A DNA stretch of 64,000 bases from an uncultured Eubacteriales bacterium (GCA_902492015.1 CABUJR010000009.1:44548-108547), one strand, 5' to 3'. Counted from the stretch's first letter, positions 17,422-26,533 are shown. The notes: generated by a model from the sequence alone, not told the origin. Program-made: numbers and translations.

Positions 17422-17868
17422 TTAATTTTTATTTTCATATTTATCTTTTAAAAAACTCTTTAATTCCACTTCATCTGAAAATATTTTATCAAAAATTAAA
17501 TACAAAGAGTCTGTTACATCATATTCACCAATAGCATAACATTTTTTACCTTGTCCATAAGCAACTCCAGACTCAATATGTGCAGACTTTCCTGCTGGTA
17601 AAACTAATAATAAATTTTTAGCATTTTCTAATCCTTCCATATCATGTTTAAAAATTGTTTTAACAGTATCACCATATAAATCCAACTTTTCAAAAGTATC
17701 TGCTAATTTTTTATCATGTAAATTGAGACCCGCCTCAGCATGTGATACTTCATTTTTTAAAAAGCAATAATGAGAAATCTTAAATTCATCAAATATATCA
17801 CAAATTTTTAATATTTTTTCTCTATTTCTAGTTCTTCCTGCAATAAAAAATTCATATTTCTTTTCCAT
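17422..17868 (-). CDS. Nucleoside 2-deoxyribosyltransferase-like protein
   Basis: A 148-residue protein with the deoxyribosyltransferase-like fold signature NLLLVLPAGKSAHIESGVAYGQ (given in part), where the ESG glutamate corresponds to the catalytic nucleophile of nucleoside deoxyribosyltransferases, and a start FFIAGRTRNR resembling the FLAGP-type substrate loop. Related proteins include 2-deoxynucleoside 5-phosphate N-hydrolases (DNPH1/Rcl). The N-terminal half is more divergent. It abuts the Nudix gene at 17869 with no intergenic space, and that context favours a nucleotide-salvage or sanitation role. Confidence 0.6.
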   Translation of the reverse strand: MEKKYEFFIAGRTRNREKILKICDIFDEFKISHYCFLKNEVSHAEAGLNLHDKKLADTFEKLDLYGDTVKTIFKHDMEGLENAKNLLLVLPAGKSAHIESGVAYGQGKKCYAIGEYDVTDSLYLIFDKIFSDEVELKSFLKDKYENKN

Positions 17869-18354
17869 TTATTTTTCCTCCATTTTATAATTTACACCTA
17901 AAACATTTTCATCATCATCTACTTGTATATGAATTTTAAAATTATATTTATCATTGATTAAACTTTTGATAAAAAAATTATTTAAAAGTATTATGCTAGA
18001 TAATAGTTTTTCTTTGTTTAATAATTCTTTTATTTCTATCATCTCAGAAGTATTTGTTTCAAACTCTTTCAATTCACCATGATATTCATTACAAATAAAT
18101 ACTTTTAAATCAAATATTCTATCTGGATATTCAACAAGCATATTACCTTTATATTTTAGATTTTCTATTTCAAGTCCAGTTTCTTCTCTTATTTCTCTTA
18201 TAACCGCTTGTTCAGGTGTTTCACCATCTTCTATTTTTCCACCTGGTATTTCATAATATCCAGCTTTTCTATTTTCTTCTTTATATTTTGTCACTACTAC
18301 TTTATTATCTTTAATTAAATAACATCTAACTGCTTTTCTTATTGGCTTATTCAT
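17869..18354 (-). CDS. Nudix hydrolase
   Basis: A 161-residue Nudix protein with the box GGKIEDGETPEQAVIREIRE followed by ETGLEI at about residues 38-63. The N-terminal AVRCYLIKDNKVVVTKY and EIPGGKIED resemble ADP-ribose or broad-specificity NTP diphosphatases. It directly precedes the deoxyribosyltransferase-like gene, whose ATG immediately follows the stop codon, so the two are translationally coupled. The substrate cannot be read from the sequence. Confidence 0.86.
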   Translation of the reverse strand: MNKPIRKAVRCYLIKDNKVVVTKYKEENRKAGYYEIPGGKIEDGETPEQAVIREIREETGLEIENLKYKGNMLVEYPDRIFDLKVFICNEYHGELKEFETNTSEMIEIKELLNKEKLLSSIILLNNFFIKSLINDKYNFKIHIQVDDDENVLGVNYKMEEK

Positions 18355-18380
18355 GGCTTGACCTCCTACTCGAACTATAA

Positions 18381-18935
18381 TTAATATAAATAACCTACTA
18401 TATCTTCAAATGTATCATATCCACTTTCAGTATTTATGTGCCCAGCATTTGGTATTAAAATTTGCTCTGTTGCAATTTTATCTGCAAAATCTTTTTCTGC
18501 TTCATATTTTACATATGGATCATTATCTGAGTAAAAACAAATTATTTCATTAGCATAATTTTTTATATCTTCTAAATTATCAAAATACATCGTTCTGTTT
18601 ACTGTATCATATTCTTCATTTATTCCTAAATAATTATTAAATCCACATACAAATATCAATTTTTTAACTTTAATTTTATTTTCAACTAAAAATTTTGAAA
18701 TAAACACAGGTGCAATACTATGTCCTATAATTGTAGTATTTTCATTTATCAAACCTATATCTAAATAATGATTTAATAATCTGCTCCAATTATCATAATT
18801 TTGATATTTCACTCCAATTGGAAAATCTGGTACATAAACTTCTTTTTCTTCAGCTTCTATAAAATCATGTAACCAAGGAATCCAATTTGAATATGGACTA
18901 CTAAATGAACCATGTATTATAAAATAATTTTCCAT
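18381..18935 (-). CDS. RBBP9/YdeN-family serine hydrolase
   Basis: A 184-residue alpha/beta hydrolase. It begins FIIHGSFSSPYSNW (oxyanion region), has PDFPIG, a nucleophile elbow IIGHSIAPVFISKF (G-H-S-x-A), DNDPYVKYEAEKDFA carrying the acidic residue, and NAGHINTESGY carrying the catalytic His. This order matches RBBP9/YdeN single-domain serine hydrolases, cytoplasmic enzymes whose natural substrates are mostly unknown. It lies between Nudix and metallo-hydrolase genes with short gaps and an AGGAGG site. Confidence 0.84.
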   Translation of the reverse strand: MENYFIIHGSFSSPYSNWIPWLHDFIEAEEKEVYVPDFPIGVKYQNYDNWSRLLNHYLDIGLINENTTIIGHSIAPVFISKFLVENKIKVKKLIFVCGFNNYLGINEEYDTVNRTMYFDNLEDIKNYANEIICFYSDNDPYVKYEAEKDFADKIATEQILIPNAGHINTESGYDTFEDIVGYLY

Positions 18936-18974
18936 TTAAATTTCCTCCTATTATTTTTATATTTTCTTTATTAA

Positions 18975-19631
18975 CTATTCAATTTCAATACTTTCATCAT
19001 TTTCTAGTATCTCATATTCTACTTCATTTTTTTCAAACATCTCTTTAATAAAATCGAAGTTTGGAGGAAATTTCGGATTATCCATATGAACTGGTATTGT
19101 TAAAGTAGCACCTATTTCTTTTGCATATAAAGATGCTTCAAATGCTGACATAGTTAAACCACAACCAGTTACTGGTATGCACAATATATCTGCTTTATAA
19201 TTATTCTTAAAACATATTGTATCACTAGTAGTATATAATCTATTTTCTCCATCATCTATTATATATCCTACATTTTCGTGTATCTCTCCTGCACCTTTTA
19301 ATAATGGCTGGTATCCATGTACTGCATGTACTACTTCAATTTTTATATCCCTTAATTCAATAATATCATTTTCTTTAATAATATTTATATTTAATGTTTT
19401 ATTTGCCTCTTGTACTTCTTTAGTTGAATATATTGTTATATTTTTATTTAAATTTTCTAAAACTTCTGTGTTACAATGGTCTGCATGTTTATGAGTTATT
19501 AAAATAATATCCGTTTCCTTCCATATGTTAAAATACTCTTCTTTGTATTTCAATGTACCTGGGTCTATTAATACCTTTTTTCCTTTCATTTCAATTAATA
19601 AACATGATTGTGGAAATTTTGTAATTTTCAT
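18975..19631 (-). CDS. MBL-fold metal-dependent hydrolase (UlaG/YtkL-like)
   Basis: A 218-residue metallo-beta-lactamase-fold enzyme. ILITHKHADHCN near residue 44 is the H-x-H-x-D-H metal site, VVHAVHGYQP gives the next ligand, TSDTICF the Asp ligand and IPVHMDNPKF the last histidine. The small size and GxGLTMSAFEA region match the YtkL/UlaG-like group, which hydrolyses phosphodiester or lactone bonds. No signal peptide. It follows def by a 57-base gap. Substrate unknown. Confidence 0.85.
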   Translation of the reverse strand: MKITKFPQSCLLIEMKGKKVLIDPGTLKYKEEYFNIWKETDIILITHKHADHCNTEVLENLNKNITIYSTKEVQEANKTLNINIIKENDIIELRDIKIEVVHAVHGYQPLLKGAGEIHENVGYIIDDGENRLYTTSDTICFKNNYKADILCIPVTGCGLTMSAFEASLYAKEIGATLTIPVHMDNPKFPPNFDFIKEMFEKNEVEYEILENDESIEIE

Positions 19632-19688
19632 AATTAATCAAACACCTTTCTTTCTATATATTTTTTATAACATAATAACAAACTTATA

Positions 19689-20228
19689 TTACTTATTTCT
19701 TAAATTAAACTTATTTATCATATCTTTTGTAGCAAACCCATCAGGAGATTTTACTTTTTCTAAAAATACAATTCCATCTAAATGATCACATTCATGTTGT
19801 ATATCTCTTGCTGTAAATCCATTTACTTTTTTTACTATTTTTTCTCCATTCTCATTATAATATGTTACTTCAATACTCTTATATCTTTCTACTTTTCCTC
19901 TAATAGATGGAACACTCAAACAGCCTTCATATTCAATATTTGTTTCATCTGATATTTTTTTCCATGTTGGATTTATCATTACAGTAATTGGAACTTCTTC
20001 ACACTCTTGATATGTACATTTTTCTTTATCAACTTTAATAACTACTATTCTTCTATCTATTCCCACTTGTGGTGCTGCAATTCCAAATCCTTCTGTAAAA
20101 TTTAATGTTTCTTTCAAATCTTCAATTTCTTCTAATATCTCTTCATTAATGTTATTTATATTAACTTCTTTGCAATTAATAGACAAAATTGGATCACCAA
20201 CTTCTCTTATTTTTAATACTTTTCCCAT
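19689..20228 (-). CDS. def: Peptide deformylase
   Basis: A 179-residue metalloenzyme that removes N-formyl groups from nascent proteins. All three motifs are intact: GFGIAAPQVG near residue 48, EGCLSVPS near 108 with the metal-binding Cys, and QHECDHLDGIVF near 150 with the HExxH-type site in the form HECDH. It is the ordinary type I/II Firmicute enzyme. No fmt or priA neighbour is present, unlike the classic def-fmt arrangement, so this copy lies in a mixed operon with the DHH gene upstream (16-base gap). Confidence 0.96.
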   Translation of the reverse strand: MGKVLKIREVGDPILSINCKEVNINNINEEILEEIEDLKETLNFTEGFGIAAPQVGIDRRIVVIKVDKEKCTYQECEEVPITVMINPTWKKISDETNIEYEGCLSVPSIRGKVERYKSIEVTYYNENGEKIVKKVNGFTARDIQHECDHLDGIVFLEKVKSPDGFATKDMINKFNLRNK

Positions 20229-20244
20229 TTATTTACTCCTTGTT

Positions 20245-21144
20245 CTACTCTGCTTGTTTGATAATTTCTTTTCTTAACCAAACTTCTTCACATTCAAAAT
20301 AATATTCTTTCATTTTTCCATCTAATAATTTTTGTATTGTCTGTAAAATTGAATAACTTGAAGCTATAATATAACTTTTACCTTCTTCTAAACATATTAG
20401 ATTTAATATCCATTCATCTTCATATTGATTTAATGTATTAAATATTAATTCTTTATTACTCAAAATTTTATTCTTATTCCATAATGTTAATTGTGAAAAA
20501 ACACTTGGTAACTTTTCACTTACAACTCCTATTTTAGTATCATTTTCTAAAGCTTTTTTTACGTCTTTTTCTATAATTTTCTGACAATCTAAAAAGTATT
20601 TGCTTGCATAGCTTTCTCCGTTTTCAATTATTTTTTCTAATTTTTTATATGCTATTTTATCCCTATTAGTTGTTATCTTTGCTTTAAAATTTAATGTATT
20701 ATCTAAAATTGCTGACATCATTAAATAAGCAATATCTTTTGTTATTTTATCCTGCAGATTTTCTTTTTCATATAATTCAAAAATTGTTGTTACTACTGCA
20801 CCTACAAATTCTATTTTTGAATTATCTCCTAATCTGTTTTTCCAATAATCTTCAAATCCAGTATGATGATCTATTATTTCAATAATTTTATTTTCTTTTA
20901 CAATATTATCAAAAAAATTCTTATCTGATACATCAACTATAATAAACTCATCATTATCTGTTGGTATATAATTATCTAGTTTTGTTGATAATCTCAATAA
21001 ATTCTCAGTTATACTTTCATTTAAATTTGCTGTACTAATAGCCTTACTATCTTCTCCTTTTAATTTTAGTAAATTACTATATGCTATACACCCTGCATAG
21101 GCATCAATATCTATATATCTAGATCCAGATGTTACAACTTTCAT
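20245..21144 (-). CDS. DHH-family phosphoesterase (Mn pyrophosphatase/NrnA-like)
   Basis: A 299-residue DHH-superfamily protein. SGSRYIDIDAYAG near the N-terminus is motif I, FIIVDVSDKN motif II, and EIIDHHTGF the DHH motif III. The spacing is close to the catalytic core of manganese-dependent inorganic pyrophosphatases and exopolyphosphatases (PPX1-like), and the C-terminal part resembles a DHHA2-type domain. It could hydrolyse pyrophosphate, polyphosphate or short nucleotides. It lies directly upstream of def. Promoter sequence is not obvious in the 100-base gap before it. Confidence 0.74.
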   Translation of the reverse strand: MKVVTSGSRYIDIDAYAGCIAYSNLLKLKGEDSKAISTANLNESITENLLRLSTKLDNYIPTDNDEFIIVDVSDKNFFDNIVKENKIIEIIDHHTGFEDYWKNRLGDNSKIEFVGAVVTTIFELYEKENLQDKITKDIAYLMMSAILDNTLNFKAKITTNRDKIAYKKLEKIIENGESYASKYFLDCQKIIEKDVKKALENDTKIGVVSEKLPSVFSQLTLWNKNKILSNKELIFNTLNQYEDEWILNLICLEEGKSYIIASSYSILQTIQKLLDGKMKEYYFECEEVWLRKEIIKQAE

Positions 21145-21248
21145 AAAAATTCCCCTTATTATATTCTTTTAAAACAACTTAAATATATTGTGCGTATTAT
21201 TTTCTTTAAAGTATTAGTTATTTGATTTCTAAATAGATTATCTTTTTA

Positions 21249-21992
21249 TTAATAATTAATAGCTTCTTTTATTAATTCTCTTAAATATGGTCTTTTATAA
21301 TTATGTAAATTATCTAATTCTTTCAACGCATTTTCTCTTTTTAAAAAGATTAATTTATTAAATTCTACTTCTAAATTATTTTTAAGTAAATATTCTTTAT
21401 ATTCTTCAAACTCTCTATTTAATTTATCTTTAGTTTGATTTATCTTACCAATTGCTATAAAGCCATACGCATTTCTTGTTTCATTTGGATATTCTATAAA
21501 TTCTATTTTATAATCTATATCTTTTAAATTTAAGTTTAATTCTTCTTTTAGTTCTCTCTTAATATTAGATTCAATATTTATTACTCCATTTTCATCGATA
21601 TCTGCAACATCTATGCCTCCTCCTGATATCTGTAAACCATATGGTATTGAAGTTGTAGAATCCATTTCCCCTACAACAAAATAATTGTCTTTTGTTAACA
21701 ATAAAATTCCTCCCCAAGGTGAACAACATCTATATTTTTCTTGTTGAATTCCAACTCTCTCATCATACAAATAATGAGAATAATCTGATTTAACAGCTAA
21801 CATTTCAATAGTATTTTCTGTTTCCATTATTTTTTCTATAACATATTCCTGTCCATTATATAAATTTGGATTTTCTTTTACAGTTTCTTTCCAAAATTTT
21901 GATATGTTTTCTTTAAGTTCGTTTGGCAAATTGATTTTCCTATCTTCGAATTTTAATGTAATAGCTTTATCTAATCTTACAATTCTACTCAT
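21249..21992 (-). CDS. Large Nudix-fold protein
   Basis: A 247-residue protein with an internal Nudix-like box: GGGIDVADI followed by IKRELKEELNL at about residues 140-165, where the glutamates RELKEEL match the catalytic helix, although the loop between them is expanded. The preceding YFVVGEMDSTTSIPYGLQIS has the flavour of the NUDT-type long hydrolases. A C-terminal helical region follows. The insert in the box makes substrate prediction unsafe. It is the fourth Nudix gene in the window. The ATG is preceded by an AGGAGG site. Confidence 0.66.
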   Translation of the reverse strand: MSRIVRLDKAITLKFEDRKINLPNELKENISKFWKETVKENPNLYNGQEYVIEKIMETENTIEMLAVKSDYSHYLYDERVGIQQEKYRCCSPWGGILLLTKDNYFVVGEMDSTTSIPYGLQISGGGIDVADIDENGVINIESNIKRELKEELNLNLKDIDYKIEFIEYPNETRNAYGFIAIGKINQTKDKLNREFEEYKEYLLKNNLEVEFNKLIFLKRENALKELDNLHNYKRPYLRELIKEAINY

Positions 21993-22055
21993 TTTACCTC
22001 CTATACACTTTTTAATATATTTTATTATGTAAATTCAGAACGTAATTATAAGACT

Positions 22056-22637
22056 TTACACAATTGCTTGCTCTTTTATAAATCTATATATTTCACCCCA
22101 ATTACTAACTTCTTTTAAATATTCATTCTGTTCTAATTTTTTCATTTCTTTATCTCTAAAATATATAGTTTTTACTCCATTCTCTGATAATTTTTTACAA
22201 ACATCATAAGAATCATCTATCATAATATCTATATTTTCTTTTAATGCAACTTCTAATTTATCATTTTGTTTCCAATAATATTTATTGAATATAATTCCTT
22301 CTTCTTCAAACTTTTCCATTGCAACATCTTTCATTTCTTCTACCATTCCACCTCTTGCTGATATTACAATAAGTTCATATCCTTCTTTTTGTAGCATATT
22401 AACTACATCCTTTGCTCCTGGTATTAATGATGTTTGCTTAGATAATTTCAAAAAATATTTATTAACAAAATTCATTTTTTCTTGCTCAGTCCAGTCATAT
22501 CTATTTTGTACATGAAGTTCATTTCTGTTAATAACTCCTCTTTTTTTGAGTTCTATAAAATCATATAGTTCTCCATAAGTTTTCAATACTCTTTCATAAT
22601 CTAATATTACTCCATCTACATCTATTCCTATTTTCAT
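22056..22637 (-). CDS. HAD-type 5'(3')-deoxyribonucleotidase-like protein
   Basis: A 193-residue HAD-fold protein. Motif I is GIDVDGVILDYE (D-x-D-G-V) at residues 4-13, motif II lies in LIVISARGG, and the acidic motif is IMIDDSYDV near residue 138. The pattern matches the 5' nucleotidase, deoxy (NT5C/YqfW) family that dephosphorylates dUMP/dTMP-type nucleotides. It is the first of three HAD phosphatase genes. Context among Nudix and HD enzymes supports nucleotide turnover. Substrate specificity is inferred only from family. Confidence 0.77.
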   Translation of the reverse strand: MKIGIDVDGVILDYERVLKTYGELYDFIELKKRGVINRNELHVQNRYDWTEQEKMNFVNKYFLKLSKQTSLIPGAKDVVNMLQKEGYELIVISARGGMVEEMKDVAMEKFEEEGIIFNKYYWKQNDKLEVALKENIDIMIDDSYDVCKKLSENGVKTIYFRDKEMKKLEQNEYLKEVSNWGEIYRFIKEQAIV

Positions 22638-22736
22638 AATCTCATACCTCTAATTTTTTCTTATACTTACACTACACTTATTTTATAAAAATTTGTGCTT
22701 TTTTCTATGCTTGTAGAAATTTGATTCTATTATTTC

Positions 22737-24095
22737 TTAACTCTCCAAATATTTTATCAATGTTTTTATTGTTTTTTCACAAGAACTAATATACATTTTC
22801 TCATTTGTGGTATGAAAGTTTTCTATTATACTTCCAATTGAAATCATATCTAAATCTTTTATTTTACTTTGAAATATGCTACATTCTAATCCGCCATGTG
22901 TAATTTCAAACTTAGGATATTCTTTATTTATTTTAAAATAACTTTTCTTATACTCTTCTTTTAAACTCGTATTAATATTTGGTATCCATGCTGAATCTTG
23001 GTAAACTTCCTCTACTGTAAAATTATTTGATTTAGATAATAAAATATTTTCATTATTATATTTTTGTAGTTCTTCATTTCTTATGCTTCTTAATATTCCA
23101 GTTATAATAATTTCATTATTTATGCTATTTATTATACCTATATTTCCTGATGTAATTATATCATCTTTTTCATGTGTAATAACTCCTTGTTTCAAATTTA
23201 TTATTTCATGAACTATTTTTTTAGTATCTTCCATAGAAAAAGCAAATTCATATTGTGTTTTTTCAATTTCTATGTTATTACTCATTATTATTTTTGTTTC
23301 TAAATTTCTATCACTTGCTTTTACAATACATTCACATGATGTTGCTATGTCATTTTCAAGTTCACCACCATTAATTTCAGAAATTAATATATCACATTCA
23401 TCTTGCAATTTATTTATTAATTTAGCCATTACTCTTATTGCATTATTACTACTTCTCTCAATTTCTACTCCGGAATTTCCACCTTTTATATTTTTGACTT
23501 TTAACTTATATGCTTGAAAATCACTAATAATCTTGTTTGCTCTTAAAGTATATTTATTACATATATCAGCATCACATCCTATAACAATTGAATCATCTTT
23601 GCAATTATCTAAATTAATTAATTTCTTTCCTTTTAACTTTGAGTAATCAAATTTCATAGCACCTTTAAAAGTTGTTTCCTCTTCAGTTGTAAATAAACAT
23701 TCTAAATCTGGATGTTTTATTTTATTGCTCTCCAATATTAATAACATAATAGCAAGTCCTATTCCTTGATCTGCTCCTAATGAAGTATCTTTTGCAAATA
23801 TAACATCTCCTTTTTTTAATATTTTAATTGGGTCCTCTTCAAAATTATGATTACTATCTTTTTCTTTTACACATACCATATCTATATGTGCTTGCAATAT
23901 TATTGGATTATTATTGGTTTTGTTGCCTTTTTTCTTTATTAATACATTGTTATTTCTATCTCTATAACATTCTAAATTATGCTTTTTAGCAAACACCTCC
24001 AAAAAGTTAGCAAATTTTTCTTCTTTTCCCGATATTCTTGGAATTTGTGATATCTCATAAAATATTTCTAAAAATCTTTTGGTTATTATATCCAT
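22737..24095 (-). CDS. pepD: Aminoacyl-histidine dipeptidase (cytosol non-specific dipeptidase, M20C)
   Basis: About 452 residues. ILQAHIDMVCVKEKD supplies the first metal His/Asp pair, DTSLGADQGIGLA the bridging Asp, FTTEEETTFKG the catalytic and metal-binding glutamates, and THGGLECSIF the C-terminal metal site. The order and length fit PepD/PepV-like M20C dipeptidases that cleave Xaa-His and other dipeptides in the cytoplasm. I start at the ATG at 24095, which follows a GAGG site and lies just after the ROK stop codon; longer starts would overlap the ROK gene. It is translationally linked to the ROK kinase. Confidence 0.92.
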   Translation of the reverse strand: MDIITKRFLEIFYEISQIPRISGKEEKFANFLEVFAKKHNLECYRDRNNNVLIKKKGNKTNNNPIILQAHIDMVCVKEKDSNHNFEEDPIKILKKGDVIFAKDTSLGADQGIGLAIMLLILESNKIKHPDLECLFTTEEETTFKGAMKFDYSKLKGKKLINLDNCKDDSIVIGCDADICNKYTLRANKIISDFQAYKLKVKNIKGGNSGVEIERSSNNAIRVMAKLINKLQDECDILISEINGGELENDIATSCECIVKASDRNLETKIIMSNNIEIEKTQYEFAFSMEDTKKIVHEIINLKQGVITHEKDDIITSGNIGIINSINNEIIITGILRSIRNEELQKYNNENILLSKSNNFTVEEVYQDSAWIPNINTSLKEEYKKSYFKINKEYPKFEITHGGLECSIFQSKIKDLDMISIGSIIENFHTTNEKMYISSCEKTIKTLIKYLES

Positions 24096-24096
24096 A

Positions 24097-24999
24097 TCAA
24101 TCCTCATATTTTTCTTCATTTTTATATATTGTATTTACTCCATATTTTGCTAAAAGTGCTGCACCAATTACTCCTGGTTGTTCAAATGAAGCTACATCTA
24201 TAATTGTATTTTTTGCTAGTGGATGGGCTTTTCCCTTAAAATCATTAATAACATCTATTAAAAAAATATCTTTCGACTTAATAACGCCTCCACCTAAAAT
24301 TATTATATCTGGGTTAATAGTTGAAGAAATATTTAATAATAAAACAGTTAAATTTCTTTTAAATTCTTCAATAATTTCTTTGGCTATTGGATTGTTTCTT
24401 TTGGCCAATTCAAACAATTCTGTTGTACTTTTTATATCTATTTTTTCTTTAGCTTTTTTTAATAATGCTGTACCACTTATTAAAGAATTACTAGTATTTT
24501 TACCATCTAGTATCATTCTTGCAAAATATGCTCCTAGATTATTGCTTCCATGATATATTTTTGATTTAATTACCAATCCTCCGCCTAATCCCGTACTTAT
24601 GGTTATATAGCAAACAATTTCATGATTCTTTCCTCTCCCTTTAATTGCCTCAGCATAAGTTGCTACTCTTGCATCATTTTCAAGAAATATTGGTTTATTA
24701 AAATCTTGTTTTAATTTTTCTACTAAAGGAAATTTATTTAAAATACTTATATTTTTAGAAGTTACTATTTGTCCAAATTGTTGATTTATCGCCCCTGGTG
24801 CACCAATACCTATAGCTTTTGCTTGCTCATAATTTGGAACTTTCTCTATTAATTTTTTTATTTTTACATACAAATCTTCAGAAGTTATAACATTTTCAAA
24901 AGTTAATTCTTTATATAAAAATATAATATTGTCTTTTTCATTAATTGCACCAATTCTAATATTAGTACCTCCAATGTCTATTCCTATATATTCAATCAT
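24097..24999 (-). CDS. ROK-family sugar kinase lacking the zinc motif
   Basis: A 300-residue ROK protein: GIDIGGTNIRIG phosphate loop at the N-terminus, AIGIGAPGAIN, the catalytic Asp in LENDARVATYAEA, STGLGGGLV and PDIIILGGGVI. The canonical GEIGH and Cys-rich zinc loop (CxCGxxGC) between them is replaced by NLGAYFARMILDGKNTSN, so the zinc site and the E-x-G-H histidine are missing. It probably phosphorylates a hexose or acylated hexosamine, but altered specificity or loss of function is possible. It is the first gene of a two-gene operon with pepD, driven by the promoter at 25062. Confidence 0.85.
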   Translation of the reverse strand: MIEYIGIDIGGTNIRIGAINEKDNIIFLYKELTFENVITSEDLYVKIKKLIEKVPNYEQAKAIGIGAPGAINQQFGQIVTSKNISILNKFPLVEKLKQDFNKPIFLENDARVATYAEAIKGRGKNHEIVCYITISTGLGGGLVIKSKIYHGSNNLGAYFARMILDGKNTSNSLISGTALLKKAKEKIDIKSTTELFELAKRNNPIAKEIIEEFKRNLTVLLLNISSTINPDIIILGGGVIKSKDIFLIDVINDFKGKAHPLAKNTIIDVASFEQPGVIGAALLAKYGVNTIYKNEEKYED

Positions 25000-25061
25000 A
25001 CTACCACTTCCCCTTGTATTATAATAAATTATCCTTTAATTAATCTTCTTTTATGGTTTTT

Positions 25062-25090
25062 ACTATATCACAAATTTATATTTTCCTCAA
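25062..25090 (-). promoter_or_regulatory. Probable sigma-A promoter for ROK-pepD
   Basis: Minus strand TTGAGG (25085-25090), 17-base spacer, TATAGT (25062-25067), about 63 bases upstream of the ROK start codon. Confidence 0.55.
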
Positions 25091-25133
25091 TAAATTCGCT
25101 AAATTTGACATTAAATATATTAGATTTTTGATA

Positions 25134-25164
25134 AAAAAATAAAGCGCATTTTTTTAAGCACTTT
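25134..25164 (-). terminator. Terminator downstream of the HD gene at 25223
   Basis: On the minus strand AAAGTGC pairs with GCGCTTT around a 10-base loop, followed by ATTTTTTTA. Confidence 0.75.
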
Positions 25165-25180
25165 ACTTAGTTTTTATTAT

Positions 25181-25220
25181 ATTTATAATAGTTCTTTCTT
25201 TACATCTAACTAATTATTTA
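25181..25220 (-). repeat. Remnant of a duplicated HAD-gene 3' end
   Basis: These 40 bases match 25962-26001 at 37 positions. Read in the HAD frame they give NN-stop-LDVKKELL-stop against NNWLDVKKELL-stop in the intact gene: one nonsense change and two silent changes. The piece lies right after the HD gene stop codon. Confidence 0.85.
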
Positions 25221-25222
25221 TT

Positions 25223-25933
25223 TTATTTTCTTTGATATATTTTGCCCTTAAAGTCTTTTCTATCTTTAAATTCTTCGCATTTTTCATTTATATAAAATTC
25301 AACTTTCATTCCTAAATTATTACCTAATGTTTTTGGAATGTCAATTGATTTTGGAATAGTATATAATGCCTCTTTTCCTTTCAAATCAGTCATTATATAA
25401 TCTATTTGCAAAGCTCCATTTTTTATCTTAATTGTATAATTTTCTATATATTGAATTGGAGATACTGTACCTAAAAAACGAGATTTACATATATCTACTT
25501 TATCTGAAATTGTTAAAAATGAAGTAATTTCATCTGTATCTGTTCCTCCATTTCCATGATTTTTTATTGCATTAGTAATTTTTTTTATATCTCTATTATC
25601 GATAAAATCTAATTTTTTCAAAAATGTTTTTGCCATTTTTGCTCCATTTTCAGCATGTCCATTTTTTCCATTTATCATTCCTATATCATGAATTAATCCT
25701 GCTATATAACCTAATATACAGATATCTTTGCTACAATTATATTCTTTTAATAAGTTATATACATTATTCGCTACTCTATTCATGTGCTCAATACCATGAT
25801 CAAGTGCAACACTATTATTAAAACTGGAAGATATTGCAAATTCATTTTCTATATTAGATATTTTTTCCATCCAGCTTTTATATTCATCATCAAAAATTAT
25901 GTTTTCTTTTATATTTAATAGTTCATCATCCAT
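25223..25933 (-). CDS. HD-domain phosphohydrolase
   Basis: A 236-residue HD protein. ALDHGIEHMNRVANNVYNLL provides the first histidine, IAGLIHDIGMING the HD pair near residue 83, NHGNGGTDTDE the next histidine, and ISDKVDICKSR the distal Asp. All five HD metal ligands are therefore present. The start is the ATG at 25933, preceded by AAGGGG; a TTG further upstream is less likely. It lies just downstream of the HAD gene at 25964, and a remnant of that HAD gene's end follows this gene too, indicating past tandem duplication of the pair. Substrate unknown, likely a nucleotide. Confidence 0.8.
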   Translation of the reverse strand: MDDELLNIKENIIFDDEYKSWMEKISNIENEFAISSSFNNSVALDHGIEHMNRVANNVYNLLKEYNCSKDICILGYIAGLIHDIGMINGKNGHAENGAKMAKTFLKKLDFIDNRDIKKITNAIKNHGNGGTDTDEITSFLTISDKVDICKSRFLGTVSPIQYIENYTIKIKNGALQIDYIMTDLKGKEALYTIPKSIDIPKTLGNNLGMKVEFYINEKCEEFKDRKDFKGKIYQRK

Positions 25934-25961
25934 TCTAAATCCCCTTATTTTAAGCAATTAA

Positions 25962-26001
25962 ATTTATAATAATTCTTTTTTTACATCTAACCAATTATTT
26001 A
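25962..26001 (-). repeat. Intact partner of the 25181 repeat (HAD gene 3' end)
   Basis: This segment encodes the last residues NNWLDVKKELL of the HAD gene and its stop codon; the mutated copy is at 25181-25220. Confidence 0.85.
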
Positions 26002-26533
26002 CTCTTATTACTCCTTTTTCTTTAAGTTCTTTATCAGTTAATTTTTTATTTCTAAACTCTGTAAATAATAACTTCTTATCACAATTTTCTAAATTAGATA
26101 GTCTATCATCAATACCTATATCATATCTTATTTTGGTTTTATCTGTCATAAATATAAAGTTATTTGTATCAATAAATGGTAACCAATAATGTAGATAATC
26201 AAACTTGTTTTTTAGATTAGTAGATGCATCAATTACATCTCCTTTCCAAATATAAGTTGTTGCAATATAAACATCATATTTTTTATTTAATTCTTTTATT
26301 ACTTCAACACAATTAGATAATGGCTTAATATAATCTTCATTATCATTTTTATATAAATTTTTATATTTATATGTTTTTTTAAATTCTTCTTCTTTGCCCT
26401 TTATTAAATCCTGTCTATTTTGACTATCCAATTTGTTAAAATCCACTTTTCCTAAAAATTCTATTAGGAACTCAGAAAATTTTCCTACTACAATAACTTC
26501 ATCCATATCAATCATAATAGATTTCTTATACAT
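25964..26533 (-). CDS. HAD-type 5' nucleotidase, deoxy (C-type)-like protein
   Basis: A 189-residue HAD-fold protein. Motif I is MIDMDEVIVVGKF (D-x-D-E-V), motif II is DVYIATTYIWKG, and motif IV is DIGIDDRLSNLE. The family includes cytosolic and mitochondrial 5'(3')-deoxyribonucleotidases and bacterial YorS-like relatives. It is the second HAD nucleotidase-like gene after 22056. The 3' end of this gene exists as a second, mutated copy 780 bases away, downstream of the HD gene. Substrate is inferred from family only. Confidence 0.72.
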   Translation of the reverse strand: MYKKSIMIDMDEVIVVGKFSEFLIEFLGKVDFNKLDSQNRQDLIKGKEEEFKKTYKYKNLYKNDNEDYIKPLSNCVEVIKELNKKYDVYIATTYIWKGDVIDASTNLKNKFDYLHYWLPFIDTNNFIFMTDKTKIRYDIGIDDRLSNLENCDKKLLFTEFRNKKLTDKELKEKGVIRVNNWLDVKKELL

